Assembly: GCF_003226345.1 (NCBI RefSeq)
Contig: NZ_PDOF01000003.1
Span: 434,001-498,000 of the forward strand
Direction: 5' to 3'
Length of the DNA: 64,000 nt
From: Alteribacter lacisalsi
GTDB lineage: Bacteria > Bacillota > Bacilli > Bacillales > Salisediminibacteriaceae
Shown here: positions 55,778 to 64,000 of the stretch, piece after piece
Numbering within the stretch: position 1 is the stretch's first letter
Layout: every line of letters begins with the position of its first letter
Notes under the pieces: model-generated
The model's database searches: none
Told to the model about the DNA's origin: nothing
The model's input: only the letters and a program-made list of their open reading frames with translations
Program-made: the position numbers and the translations under genes

Positions 55778-56848
55778 TTATTCTCCTGCTTCTTCCATTG
55801 CTTTTGACTGCTCTTCCACGATCAGGGCGTCAATGATTTCGTCCAGTTTTCCATGAAGAATCTGGTCGAGCTTCTGAATCGTAAGGCCGATACGGTGATC
55901 GGTGACGCGGCTCTGCGGGAAGTTATATGTGCGGATCCGTTCGGAACGGTCGCCGGTACCAACAGCCGACTTACGGGTTTCATCGTATTTGGCCTGCTCT
56001 TCCTTCTGCACTTTATCATAGATCCGGGCACGAAGAACCTTCATCGCTTTATCCTTGTTCTTGATCTGGGATTTTTCGTCCTGGCACGATACCACAGTAT
56101 TAGTCGGCAAGTGCGTCAGACGAACGGCTGACATGGTCGTGTTTACGCTCTGTCCGCCAGGACCGCTGGATGCAAATGTGTCCACACGGATATCCTTTTC
56201 GTGGATGTCCACTTCCACTTCTTCCGCTTCCGGCATGACCGCCACGGTCGCCGTGGACGTATGGATCCGGCCGCCGGATTCGGTGGAAGGTACGCGCTGC
56301 ACGCGGTGAGCACCGTTTTCGTACTTCAGCTTCGAGTAGGCGCCTTTTCCGTTTACCAGGAAGATAACTTCCTTAAAGCCGCCGATCCCCGTCTGGTTGG
56401 ACTCGATCACTTCCGTTTTCCAGCCCTGCTCCTCGGCAAAACGGGAATACATGCGGTAAAGGTCGCCGGCAAACAGCGCCGCCTCGTCTCCACCGGCCGC
56501 GCCGCGGATCTCAACGATAACGTTTTTATCGTCATTCGGATCTTTCGGAAGAAGAAGCACACGAAGCTTATCTTCAAGAGGCGGGATGCGGTCCTGAAGT
56601 TCCTCCATTTCCATTTTCACCATTTCGTACATCTCATCGTCGAGATTGTCATTTAGCATTTCACGGGCATCGTCATACTGGCCTTTGACTTCTTTATATT
56701 CCCGGTATGTCTGTACGGTCTGTTCAATATCGGACTGCTCTTTGGAGTACTCACGGAGTTTGTTCGTATCCGAAATCACGTCCGGGTCCATCAGTAATTC
56801 ATTCAAACGTTCGTACCGTTCTTCAACTGCCTGTAACCGATCAAACAT
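55778..56848 (-). CDS. prfA: peptide chain release factor 1
   Basis: 356 residues from ATG 56848 (GAGGTGA upstream; GTG 56857 is part of the ribosome site). GGQ at 231-233 in this numbering, and the RF1 stop-codon motif PST in [16 protein letters not shown] (UAA/UAG reading). First gene of prfA-prmC. Confidence 0.97.
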   Translation of the reverse strand: MFDRLQAVEERYERLNELLMDPDVISDTNKLREYSKEQSDIEQTVQTYREYKEVKGQYDDAREMLNDNLDDEMYEMVKMEMEELQDRIPPLEDKLRVLLLPKDPNDDKNVIVEIRGAAGGDEAALFAGDLYRMYSRFAEEQGWKTEVIESNQTGIGGFKEVIFLVNGKGAYSKLKYENGAHRVQRVPSTESGGRIHTSTATVAVMPEAEEVEVDIHEKDIRVDTFASSGPGGQSVNTTMSAVRLTHLPTNTVVSCQDEKSQIKNKDKAMKVLRARIYDKVQKEEQAKYDETRKSAVGTGDRSERIRTYNFPQSRVTDHRIGLTIQKLDQILHGKLDEIIDALIVEEQSKAMEEAGE

Positions 56849-57000
56849 TTTCTTCACCTCGTCTTCTGCATAACAGTCTTATTATAGTACAGCCGGCACG
56901 TGCCGTCAAAACTGCTTCGCGGACAAAATCCTGTTTTTTTTACCGTAAGGAGTGGGATAGTAAAGAGTAGGAACGAACCGACCTGAAGGAGGAAGACACG

Positions 57001-58332
57001 ATGAATTATGTGATTATCGGCGGAGACGCCGCAGGCATGAGCGCTGCCATGCAGATTGTCCGCCGGGACAAAGAAGCCCGGGTCACGACGCTTGAAATGG
57101 GCGGTATTTATTCTTACGCCCAGTGCGGCCTGCCTTATTACATAGGAGGCCTCACTCCTGACAGTGAGTCACTGATCGCAAGAAGCCGCGACACGTTTGA
57201 AGAGGAGTACGGGATTGATGCCCGGGTGTACCATCAGGTTACTGAGATTGATCCTGACAGTAAAACGGTCAGGGGGACGAATCTGAAGACGGACGAGCCA
57301 TTTGAGCTCTCCTATGACAAGTGCCTGATTGCCACCGGTGCCGCGCCGGTGATGCCTCCGATTGAGGGAAAAGAACTGGACGGCATTCATACCCTCAAGA
57401 CGATTCCTGATGCCGAACGTATTCTTGAAGACATGAAGGCGAACGTCCTCAACGTCACCATCATCGGCGGGGGCTACATCGGTCTAGAACTGGCTGAAAA
57501 CCTTGTGGAAAAAAAGAAAAAAGTCCGTATTATTGATCATGCTGACCGTCTCGGCTCGGGCTACGATAAAGAAATCAGCGCGGAAATTGAAAAGGAAGCG
57601 AAGCGGATGGGGATCGAGGTCTGTACCGGTCAGACTGTCGAACGCTTTTCCGGTGATGGACGCGTAAGTGAGGTTGTGACTGACCAGGATTCCTACAGGG
57701 CCGATATGGTCGTCGTTGCAGCGGGCGTGACACCTAACACTGGTATGATCGACCGCTCCCGGGTTCACACGCTTGATAACGGCGCCATCATCGTAAATGC
57801 CTATATGGAGACGAACATGCCGGATTTGTACGCGGCGGGTGACTGCGCTACCCAGTATCACCGGATTAAGGAAAAAAATGATTATCAGCCGCTCGGCACG
57901 CACGCGAATAAACAGGGGCGGATTGCCGGCATGAATATGTGCGGTGCTGCCCAGGCGTTCCAGGGTATTGTCGGGACGTCGATTATGAAGTTTTTCGACC
58001 TCACCGTCGGGAAAACCGGTCTTGGGGAGCAGGAAGCGGACGAAATGAACTTTACATGCGACTGTGATGCGTTTGAAGGCCACTCTCACGCCGGTTACTA
58101 TCCCGATAATGAACCCCTTCTTCTAAAAGTGGTCAGTCATAAGGTTACGGGCCATTTCCTCGGCCTGCAGGCTGTCGGCAGGCGCGGTGTGGACAAACGG
58201 ATCGACGTCGCTGCCACCGCTCTTTACCACCGGATGACCATGAGCGATATTGAAAATCTCGATTTAAGTTACGCGCCTCCCTACAACGGGGTCTGGGATC
58301 CGCTCCAGCAGGCTTCCCGGCGGGTCAAATAA
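57001..58332 (+). CDS. CoA-disulfide reductase-like FAD oxidoreductase
   Basis: 443 residues. FAD-binding GGDAAGMSAA at the N-terminus, single redox Cys42 in SYAQCGLPYYIGG, NAD(P)H-binding IIGGGYIGLELAE (about 154-166) and the GDCA block of FAD binding. The single active cysteine fits CoA-disulfide reductase or related NAD(P)H oxidases/peroxidases; which one cannot be told here. AAGGAGGAAGACACG precedes ATG. Divergent from prfA; own terminator. Confidence 0.88.
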   Translation: MNYVIIGGDAAGMSAAMQIVRRDKEARVTTLEMGGIYSYAQCGLPYYIGGLTPDSESLIARSRDTFEEEYGIDARVYHQVTEIDPDSKTVRGTNLKTDEPFELSYDKCLIATGAAPVMPPIEGKELDGIHTLKTIPDAERILEDMKANVLNVTIIGGGYIGLELAENLVEKKKKVRIIDHADRLGSGYDKEISAEIEKEAKRMGIEVCTGQTVERFSGDGRVSEVVTDQDSYRADMVVVAAGVTPNTGMIDRSRVHTLDNGAIIVNAYMETNMPDLYAAGDCATQYHRIKEKNDYQPLGTHANKQGRIAGMNMCGAAQAFQGIVGTSIMKFFDLTVGKTGLGEQEADEMNFTCDCDAFEGHSHAGYYPDNEPLLLKVVSHKVTGHFLGLQAVGRRGVDKRIDVAATALYHRMTMSDIENLDLSYAPPYNGVWDPLQQASRRVK

Positions 58333-58374
58333 AGAAACGGCACCTGTTTGGCTTCAGGTGCCGTTTCTTTTTAT
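58333..58374 (+). terminator. terminator of the CoA-disulfide reductase-like gene
   Basis: 14-bp perfect stem AGAAACGGCACCTG/CAGGTGCCGTTTCT followed by TTTTTAT. Confidence 0.95.
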
Positions 58375-58411
58375 ATAAAAATTAGGGGGGGAGTAAATTC
58401 AGTGACTGCCG

Positions 58412-58888
58412 TCAGTCTTCAATGTAGACGCGGTAGTCGTATCTCGGATTTGCCTGTTTGAGTTTTTCCCGTACATGACGGACCAGCCTGTCCTGTTCTT
58501 CCTGACTCAGGTTCCGGTCCTGCGGAATAAGATCGACAGTGGCGCGGCCGCCCATAAACTGGATCACGCCAGGCTCCACTCCATCCATACTGCTGATCAC
58601 ATCAGCAAGCATTTCCTGTTCGCCGCCAATGGACTGACGAGCGGACACTGGATCTCTGTAGCTCAGACCGGTATTGTTGACCTCCTGGTCATTATGATGA
58701 GGCTGGCGGCGCTCACGGATGGCGCCGTAGTTGGCCGGACCAGGTCCAAGAAGACTATAGGCCATATTTTTTTCATCCGGCCCGTCCTCGTTCATACTGC
58801 GGACTTCCGGGTTATCAAGGTCTGTACAGCCGCTCAGAAGAACGGTAAACAGCACGATCAGACTGAGGCTCCTGATGACTTGTTTCAT
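58412..58888 (-). CDS. YhcN/YlaJ-family sporulation lipoprotein
   Basis: 158 residues from ATG 58888 (AGGAGG upstream). Lipoprotein signal with LLSGC, Cys21. The mature domain shows ISSMDGVEPGVIQFMGGRATVDL...VREKLKQANPRYDYRVYI, the pattern of spore-membrane lipoproteins of the YhcN/YlaJ family. Probably made in the forespore; role in germination is inferred from the family. Confidence 0.82.
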   Translation of the reverse strand: MKQVIRSLSLIVLFTVLLSGCTDLDNPEVRSMNEDGPDEKNMAYSLLGPGPANYGAIRERRQPHHNDQEVNNTGLSYRDPVSARQSIGGEQEMLADVISSMDGVEPGVIQFMGGRATVDLIPQDRNLSQEEQDRLVRHVREKLKQANPRYDYRVYIED

Positions 58889-59070
58889 AATGAGCACCTC
58901 CTGTCCTCTAGTGTGCCCGCCTGTTTCTTTTTTAGACCTCTCGCGCGAAAAAACAAAAAGGATATTTCCGCGATTGTGGGGACAGATCCGAGATGCTGAA
59001 GGGATCACGCTTGTATGGCCGCCGGCTTGGGGCTACACTTTAGGTGTATTGAAAGGAGATGCTTGTTATC

Positions 59071-59655
59071 ATGCGTTCGGAAAAGGAAAGAATGCTCGCA
59101 GGGGAATGGTTTAATCCGGCTGACCCGGCACTTGAAAAAGAACGGGAGCGTGCCCGGGAGCTGACCAATCGTTTTAATGGTCTAAAGGAGAACGAATACG
59201 AGGAAAAGGTCTCGGTTCTGAGGGAACTGTTCGGCACCGCTGCAGGGGACGTTTACCTGGAGCAGACGTTCCGGTGTGATTACGGATCCAACATTCATGT
59301 GGGGAACAATTTTTTCGCCAATTTTGACTGTGTGTTTCTGGATGTGGGCCCAATTACGTTCGGTGATCACTGCATGCTCGGTCCCGGCGTCCACATTTAT
59401 ACAGCCTCTCACCCTATGGAGGCTGCAGGTAGAAAAGCGGAGCGCTTTGAGATCGGAAAACCTGTTACCGTCGGCAGTGATGTCTGGATCGGCGGCGGTG
59501 CCATCATTAACCCCGGGGTGACGATCGGCAACGGCGCCGTGCTCGGATCAGGAGCTGTTGTGACAAAGGACGTGCCGCCACATACGTTTTGTGCCGGCAA
59601 CCCGGCCAGGGTGATCAGAACTATTGACAATGAAGACAGACAAAGCGGCTGGTAA
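59071..59655 (+). CDS. maltose O-acetyltransferase-like sugar acetyltransferase
   Basis: 194 residues from ATG 59071. An upstream ATG at 59059 directly abuts the AAAGGAG site. N-terminal Maa domain (KERMLAGEWFNPADPALEKERERARELT) and left-handed hexapeptide repeats with catalytic His in YTASHPME. Acetylates sugars or similar acceptors with acetyl-CoA; true substrate unknown. Stands alone. Confidence 0.88.
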   Translation: MRSEKERMLAGEWFNPADPALEKERERARELTNRFNGLKENEYEEKVSVLRELFGTAAGDVYLEQTFRCDYGSNIHVGNNFFANFDCVFLDVGPITFGDHCMLGPGVHIYTASHPMEAAGRKAERFEIGKPVTVGSDVWIGGGAIINPGVTIGNGAVLGSGAVVTKDVPPHTFCAGNPARVIRTIDNEDRQSGW

Positions 59656-59715
59656 GAAGTATTTTTACAGACGAAAATCCGAACAATCAGCAAGCGGTGC
59701 AGATCAGTCACTGCT

Positions 59716-59820
59716 GTAATATACACCGCTTTCCGCGGGAAGCGGTTGAGCCTCCGTGTGCTTCCCTACTCAGGGGTCTCATCTGCGCTTTTCCTCCCGC
59801 AGGAGTCGGTGTATATTTCA
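59716..59820 (+). repeat. dispersed intergenic element, copy E
   Basis: Reads GCTTTCCGCGGGAAGCGGTTG, AGCCTCCGTGTG, CAGGGGTCTCATCTGCGCTT, TCCTCCCGCAGGAGTC. Its ends are an 11-bp perfect inverted repeat AATATACACCG/CGGTGTATATT (59718-59728, 59807-59817). Confidence 0.78.
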
Positions 59821-59886
59821 TCCGCCGGACAGCTTTCTGTTCGGATTTTCTTCTATACATTTCCCAGCCTCTTATGCTGATTCTAT

Positions 59887-60507
59887 TTAACGGGCTGTCT
59901 GCACTTCTTCTTCATCACGGATTGACGCTGGGTGTTCAGGCACTTCATGACAGTGACGGCAGCGTGGTTCATAGGATTCCGACGCGCCTACAAGGATGAT
60001 CGGATCGTTGTAAGAGGCGGGTTTGCCGTCAATCAGTCGCTGGGTGCGGCTGGCCGGTGAGCCGCATGAGAGGCAGATGGCCTGCAGTTTCGTAACGGTT
60101 TCGGCGATGGCCATCAGCTGGGGCATGCAGCCGAAAGGCTCAGCACGGAAATCCTGATCCAGGCCGGCACAGATCACGCGAACACCCTGGTCAGCGAGAT
60201 CCTGCACGATCTCGAGTATGTCATTGCTGAAAAACTGCACTTCATCAATTGCCACGACCTGGGTGCCGTTTTCGATCAGAGCCGGAATGTCCGAAGACTC
60301 TTTGACGGGCAGGGCGTACACTTTTGTACCGTTATGTGATACCACCTCTTCGGCGCTGTAACGGTTATCAAGTTCAGGCTTAAAGACCTGTACCTTAAGT
60401 TTTCCGTAGCTTGCCCGTCGGACGCGGCGAATCAGTTCTTCCGATTTACCGGAAAACATGCTGCCGCAGACGACTTCAAGCCATCCTTCTCTTCTCGTTA
60501 AATTCAT
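59887..60507 (-). CDS. tdk: thymidine kinase
   Basis: 206 residues. P-loop GSMFSGKS (15-22), catalytic Glu89 in AIDEVQFF, and structural zinc Cys145, 148, 183 and 186. Phosphorylates thymidine in salvage. In the conserved rho-rpmE-tdk order. Site GGGAGAGG upstream. Confidence 0.96.
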   Translation of the reverse strand: MNLTRREGWLEVVCGSMFSGKSEELIRRVRRASYGKLKVQVFKPELDNRYSAEEVVSHNGTKVYALPVKESSDIPALIENGTQVVAIDEVQFFSNDILEIVQDLADQGVRVICAGLDQDFRAEPFGCMPQLMAIAETVTKLQAICLSCGSPASRTQRLIDGKPASYNDPIILVGASESYEPRCRHCHEVPEHPASIRDEEEVQTAR

Positions 60508-60825
60508 TTGAAACCTCTCCCTGATCTATGTAATTAAAATCGACAGAAGCCGTGACTTCTGCCCTTTCATTTTGACACTTTTCACCATTATATTACCCTC
60601 TCTCCCAAAAACTCAACGTCTTTTTCAGGTTGTTTTTTCGAGTAAATCCGCCTTCAACGCCGAGGCACTTCCTGATTCGTGCGGTTACGGACTTTTTATG
60701 AATGAGGGTACTTTTATTGTTGAATAAAATAAAGTTAAGACATACCTTTTATTTTCCCGCTCGTTATGGCCTGACTTGCAAGGAATGGCAGCTGGTGTGA
60801 TCCGGTCTGAAGAAATTTACGCAGT
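60508..60825. other. rpmE-tdk intergenic region
   Basis: 318 bp with the tdk leader; AT-rich around 60700-60740. No gene or clear promoter. Confidence 0.4.
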
Positions 60826-60862
60826 AAAAAAAGCAGGCAGGATCAGATCCCGGCCTGCTTTC
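60826..60862 (-). terminator. rpmE terminator
   Basis: AAGCAGGC...GCCTGCTT stem with inner GGGATC/GATCC and a U7 tail on the minus strand. Confidence 0.9.
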
Positions 60863-60878
60863 GTTATCCAATTGGAAA

Positions 60879-61121
60879 CTAGAGGTTGTATTTCTTTTTG
60901 AAACGGTCCACACGTCCACCAGCGTCAGCAAATTTCTGCTTACCAGTGTAGAACGGGTGAGAATCAGAAGAAATCTCCACGTTGATCAGCGGGTACGTGT
61001 TACCGTCTTCCCACTCAACTGTTTCAGCTGAACCTCTTGTAGAACCGGTCAAGAACATAAAGCCTGTGCTAGTATCCTTAAATACGACTTTCTGATATTT
61101 AGGATGGATGTCTGCTCTCAT
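60879..61121 (-). CDS. rpmE2: ribosomal protein L31, type B (zinc-free)
   Basis: 80 residues from ATG 61121 (AAGGAG 8 nt upstream; ATG 61130 overlaps it). [28 protein letters not shown]...[27 protein letters not shown]: no CxxC pairs, so zinc is not bound. In B. subtilis the zinc form holds this place between rho and tdk, while the type B paralogue is elsewhere. Confidence 0.92.
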   Translation of the reverse strand: MRADIHPKYQKVVFKDTSTGFMFLTGSTRGSAETVEWEDGNTYPLINVEISSDSHPFYTGKQKFADAGGRVDRFKKKYNL

Positions 61122-61171
61122 TCTTTTCATCTCCTTCCGCCCTGATTCTTTCGAAACAGAGTTAGATTCCG

Positions 61172-61192
61172 TGTGTACTGCGTTAGTACACA
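61172..61192. promoter_or_regulatory. inverted repeat in the L31 leader
   Basis: TGTGTACT-GCGTT-AGTACACA, 8-bp perfect arms, 51 bp upstream of the L31 start. May be an operator or an mRNA structure for L31 autoregulation; it does not match a Zur box I could recognise. Confidence 0.5.
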
Positions 61193-61304
61193 GGGACTTT
61201 CACACATGACGAAATTATACCAACTCCACTCTTGATTTGCAAGAGTCTGTTGAAAATTCGACTGCAGGAAAAAAACGCAGTAAAACAGCCTCACGAAGGT
61301 ATTT

Positions 61305-62579
61305 TTACGCCTTTATACGGACCTTGCCTGTTTTTTCCTTCTCAAACGAGTTGAAAAACTCTTCGTTTGTTTTGGTCTGCTTCACTTTTTTGAGGAAGTG
61401 CTCAAGGAAGTCAGGCTGATCGTTCATTGTTTTTCTCATCGCCCACAGATTTTCGATCTGCTCTTTCGGGATGAGAAGCTCCTCACGGCGTGTACTGGAG
61501 CGGCGGATGTCGATCGCAGGGAAAATACGGCGCTCGGCCAGACGGCGGTCAAGGTGAATCTCACTGTTACCGGTTCCTTTGAATTCTTCATAGATCACGT
61601 CGTCCATGCGGGACCCGGTGTCCACAAGGGCTGTGGCCAGAATCGTCAGACTGCCGCCCTCTTCAATGTTCCGGGCAGCACCGAAGAACCGTTTCGGACG
61701 GTGGAAACTGGCCGGGTCAATCCCTCCGGAGAGAGTACGACCGCTCGGCGGAATGACAAGGTTATAGGCCCGGGCAAGACGGGTGATGCTGTCCATCAGA
61801 ATCACAACGTCCTTTTTGTGCTCTACAAGACGCATGGCGCGCTCAAGAACGAGCTCAGCAGTCTTTATATGGTTTTCAGGAACTTCATCAAACGTGGAGC
61901 TGACCACTTCACCTTTAACGGAACGCTCCATGTCGGTTACTTCCTCCGGACGCTCGTCAATCAGAAGCACGATCAGTTCGTGATCCGGATGGTTGGCCGC
62001 GATGCTGTTGGCCACTTCCTTCATGAGGAGGGTCTTCCCTGCTTTTGGCGGCGCCACAATCAGGCCACGCTGCCCAAAGCCGACCGGTGCAATCATATCA
62101 ATGACGCGGGAAGCGACCATTTTAGGGTCGGTTTCAAGTGTCATTTTCTGTTCAGGATATAATGGCGTGAGCTGTGGAAAGTGCGGACGGCTTTTCGCAA
62201 GATCCGGGTCCTGCCCGTTAACGGCAGCCACTTGCAAAAGCCCGTAATAACGTTCGTTCTCCTTTGGCTTACGTACCTTTCCCGATACTTTGTCACCGTT
62301 TCTAAGCTCAAAACGGCGGATCTGGGATGCGGAAATATAGATATCCTGGGAACTCGGCTTGTACGTATTGGAACGGAGAAAGCCGAATCCTTCATTCGGT
62401 ACGATATCAAGGATGCCTTCCATAAACATCAGGTCTTCGTTTTCAGCCTGTTTTCTGAGAATCGCAAACGTCAGTTCTTTTTTCGTAAGCTGGCTGTAGT
62501 AGGAAACTTTATGCTTTTTCGCAAGGTCATAAAGCTCTTTCAGTTTCATCTGTTCCAGCTGGGTTAATGTAACGCCCAT
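61305..62579 (-). CDS. rho: transcription termination factor Rho
   Basis: 424 residues. N-terminal helical domain ([22 protein letters not shown]), cold-shock RNA-binding domain (about 50-120), Walker A PPKAGKT (177-183), Walker [17 protein letters not shown]-dependent ATPase that ends transcripts. Very close to B. subtilis Rho. First gene of rho-rpmE2-tdk. Confidence 0.97.
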   Translation of the reverse strand: MGVTLTQLEQMKLKELYDLAKKHKVSYYSQLTKKELTFAILRKQAENEDLMFMEGILDIVPNEGFGFLRSNTYKPSSQDIYISASQIRRFELRNGDKVSGKVRKPKENERYYGLLQVAAVNGQDPDLAKSRPHFPQLTPLYPEQKMTLETDPKMVASRVIDMIAPVGFGQRGLIVAPPKAGKTLLMKEVANSIAANHPDHELIVLLIDERPEEVTDMERSVKGEVVSSTFDEVPENHIKTAELVLERAMRLVEHKKDVVILMDSITRLARAYNLVIPPSGRTLSGGIDPASFHRPKRFFGAARNIEEGGSLTILATALVDTGSRMDDVIYEEFKGTGNSEIHLDRRLAERRIFPAIDIRRSSTRREELLIPKEQIENLWAMRKTMNDQPDFLEHFLKKVKQTKTNEEFFNSFEKEKTGKVRIKA

Positions 62580-63165
62580 TTATTTCACCACACCTTTATT
62601 AAAAATAATTATGCAAATATGTACGTTTCCTGCTGCTGTTCTTCCTGTGTTCCTTTTTACAATACTGCTCCGAAGGTACTTCACCTTCGACTCATTTGCA
62701 TCCTTAAAAACAACCTTTTATCCGAAACTGTCTTTAAAAGCGAAAATCCTGAAAACAGACATACATACATACATACAGAAATACCACGGTCTCTGTTTCG
62801 TTTCAGTTTTATGAAGTCCCGGTGTTTTCGTTTAAGAACGGCGATGTCGGAATTGAACGTTCAGAAGGGTCTTACTGGAGGCTTTGGAAGCTGCATGAGG
62901 TGACATATCGACTGTAATGTTACGTCTGCCTGAGTGGCAGATCATGTTTGCACACTGCTAACATATATACCCTATCTATTTTAATCATAGTTTCTAGTCT
63001 TTTTCAAGAAAAAGTTACTGCACTCGTGCTGGGGGATTCTGTTTAAGTATAGACGGGCACCAGTGCAGCTAAACCTCATCTTCACAAAACATCCTGATTG
63101 AACAACGTGGGTTTTACGTGAAGGCGGGATGAGCAAAAAACCTCGAATCTTCTTATTCCCTCAAT
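62580..63165. other. region upstream of rho
   Basis: About 590 bp. Contains a tetranucleotide run (ACAT)4 at 62759-62776 in the likely rho leader; otherwise AT-rich, with no gene, and I cannot define the rho promoter. Confidence 0.4.
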
Positions 63166-63198
63166 AAAAATATGGCCGCACTCCTGTGTGCGGCCGTG
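63166..63198 (-). terminator. terminator of the P450 reductase gene
   Basis: GGCCGCAC/GTGCGGCC stem, loop of 6, then ATATTTTTATT on the minus strand. Confidence 0.9.
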
Positions 63199-63205
63199 AG
63201 GGCGT

Positions 63206-64000
63206 TTACCAGACATCTTTTACGAAACGTCCTTCTTCCTGAAGACCGTCAAGCCATTCCTGCGCTTCTTTCTCTGTACTTTGTCTCCTATTTATAAAAC
63301 ACTTTTTCAGCGTTTCTTCTACCTGTGGCGCCATACTGCCCCCTTCACCGCAGATATAAATATGAGCTCCTTTATCTTCAATCATTTCAATAAGCTCCTC
63401 TTCCTGCTCTTTCATCACATCCTGTACGTAGGTTTTAGGTTTGTTTTCCATGCGGGAAAATGCCGTATGCATTGTGACAACGCCTTCCTCTTCGTATGCT
63501 TCTATTTCGTCATTATATAAATAATCATACTGCTCATGGCGGCTTCCAAAGTACAGATGCGCATCACCTAAATGTTCCCCTTCTTTTTGCTTCGCCTGAC
63601 GGGCCTGAAGGAACCCTCTGAAAGGTGCTATTCCGGTTCCGGGCCCGACCATCACGATTGGAACAGCGGAGTCTTCCGGAAGCTTGAATGAACGCTGAGT
63701 CCGGAAAAATACAACGATGTCATCACCCGGTTTAAGTTCCATAAGAAAATTGGAAGTCACACCCTGGTATTCCCCTCTGCCGCTGAAGGCCTCCCCCCTT
63801 ACTACACTTACCGTAATACTAACCTGATCTTTTTGGGCTTCAGGTGAACTGGATATGGAATAATAGCGTGGTTTTAGTCTTGTGTTCAGATGATTTATTA
63901 ACAGGCTCGATTTTAGGTTAAAAGATTGTGAAGAAGGCGGATTATCCGTTTCGAGGATGAAGGGGAGTCTAAAGAGGACTACGAAAAAGGAGACAAGGTT
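63206..64000 (-). CDS. C-terminal reductase part of a CYP102-type P450 fusion (5' end outside window)
   Basis: The frame is open from the stop at 63206 to the window edge (264 codons); the GTG at 63760 is internal. It holds the FAD/NADPH reductase module of P450 BM3-like enzymes: PRYYSISSSP, VSVVRGEAFSGRGEYQGVTSNFL, VMVGPGTGIAPFRGFLQARQ, HLYFGSRHEQYDYLY and the end RFVKDVW. Such fusions hydroxylate fatty acids with NADPH. The ~35 residues before RYYSISSSP look unusual for this family, so a damaged or divergent linker is possible. Confidence 0.82.
   Translation of the reverse strand, partial: NLVSFFVVLFRLPFILETDNPPSSQSFNLKSSLLINHLNTRLKPRYYSISSSPEAQKDQVSITVSVVRGEAFSGRGEYQGVTSNFLMELKPGDDIVVFFRTQRSFKLPEDSAVPIVMVGPGTGIAPFRGFLQARQAKQKEGEHLGDAHLYFGSRHEQYDYLYNDEIEAYEEEGVVTMHTAFSRMENKPKTYVQDVMKEQEEELIEMIEDKGAHIYICGEGGSMAPQVEETLKKCFINRRQSTEKEAQEWLDGLQEEGRFVKDVW

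Noticed and set aside
63206-63760. Complete 184-residue gene starting at GTG 63760
   Set aside because: The frame stays open to the window edge and the FAD-binding motif RYYSISSSP lies upstream of that GTG, so this is the end of a longer gene.

Overview
The window looks like chromosome of a spore-forming, motile bacterium of the Bacillaceae, most likely a haloalkaliphile. Gene order and protein sequences match the Bacillus region rho-rpmE-tdk / prfA-prmC-spoIIR-ywlBCDEFG-glyA-upp / atp operon / ywzB-ywmB-murAA-spoIID-spoIIQ-spoIIID-mbl-flhO-flhP-fabZ. Alkaliphily is inferred from the ATP synthase (Lys181 in subunit a, PxxExxP around the carboxylate of subunit c). A salt-adapted surface is inferred from the poly-gamma-glutamate operon, the Asp/Glu-rich lipoproteins and the acidic tails on several proteins. 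Almost all genes lie on the minus strand. I see no rRNA, tRNA, CRISPR array, insertion sequence or prophage.

Layout. 1-71: the end of an unidentified gene. 187-5511: a capB-capC-capA-capD-capE operon (poly-gamma-glutamate synthesis, export and wall anchoring) in the order known from Bacillus anthracis. 5986-8989: two NlpC/P60 wall hydrolases with peptidoglycan-binding repeats. 9322-11672: a tandem family of five small lipoproteins with extremely Asp-rich tails, two of them only 48 residues long, next to hairpins that share one loop sequence. 12084-22757: fabZ, a small membrane protein, flhP, flhO, mbl, spoIIID, spoIIQ, spoIID, murAA, ywmB and ywzB. 23385-33506: an 11-gene complex I operon (nuoABCDHIJKLMN) without nuoEFG. 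33884-34888: a NERD-domain protein. 35160-42681: the atpZIBEFHAGDC operon with a clear sigma-A promoter upstream. 43146-56848: a Vpr-like subtilase, mnaA, upp, glyA, ywlG, rpiB, ywlE, mntP, ywlC, ywlB, spoIIR, prmC and prfA. 57001-62579: a CoA-disulfide-reductase-like flavoprotein, a sporulation lipoprotein, a maltose acetyltransferase-like protein, tdk, a zinc-free L31 and rho. 63206-64000: the C-terminal reductase end of a CYP102-type P450 fusion that runs off the window.

How the genes fit together. The respiratory (nuo) and ATP synthase operons are back to back, so proton or sodium entry and exit are encoded side by side. The surface genes (capsule, acidic lipoproteins, wall hydrolases, subtilase) suggest an envelope built to be strongly anionic. 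The sporulation genes (spoIIR, spoIIQ, spoIID, spoIIID, a YhcN/YlaJ-type lipoprotein) cover signalling, engulfment and mother-cell control.

The least expected material is between genes. There are four arrays of short motifs repeated at exactly 20 or 21 bp, each with its own motif (4221-4300, 16923-16972, 34962-35066, 49405-49510), and one 51-bp tandem array (18233-18549). A dispersed element of about 100-160 bp occurs five times, with base-paired ends that differ between copies. DnaA-box clusters lie at 47601-47835 and around ywlC. Together with the acidic lipoprotein family these are the best candidates for something undescribed.
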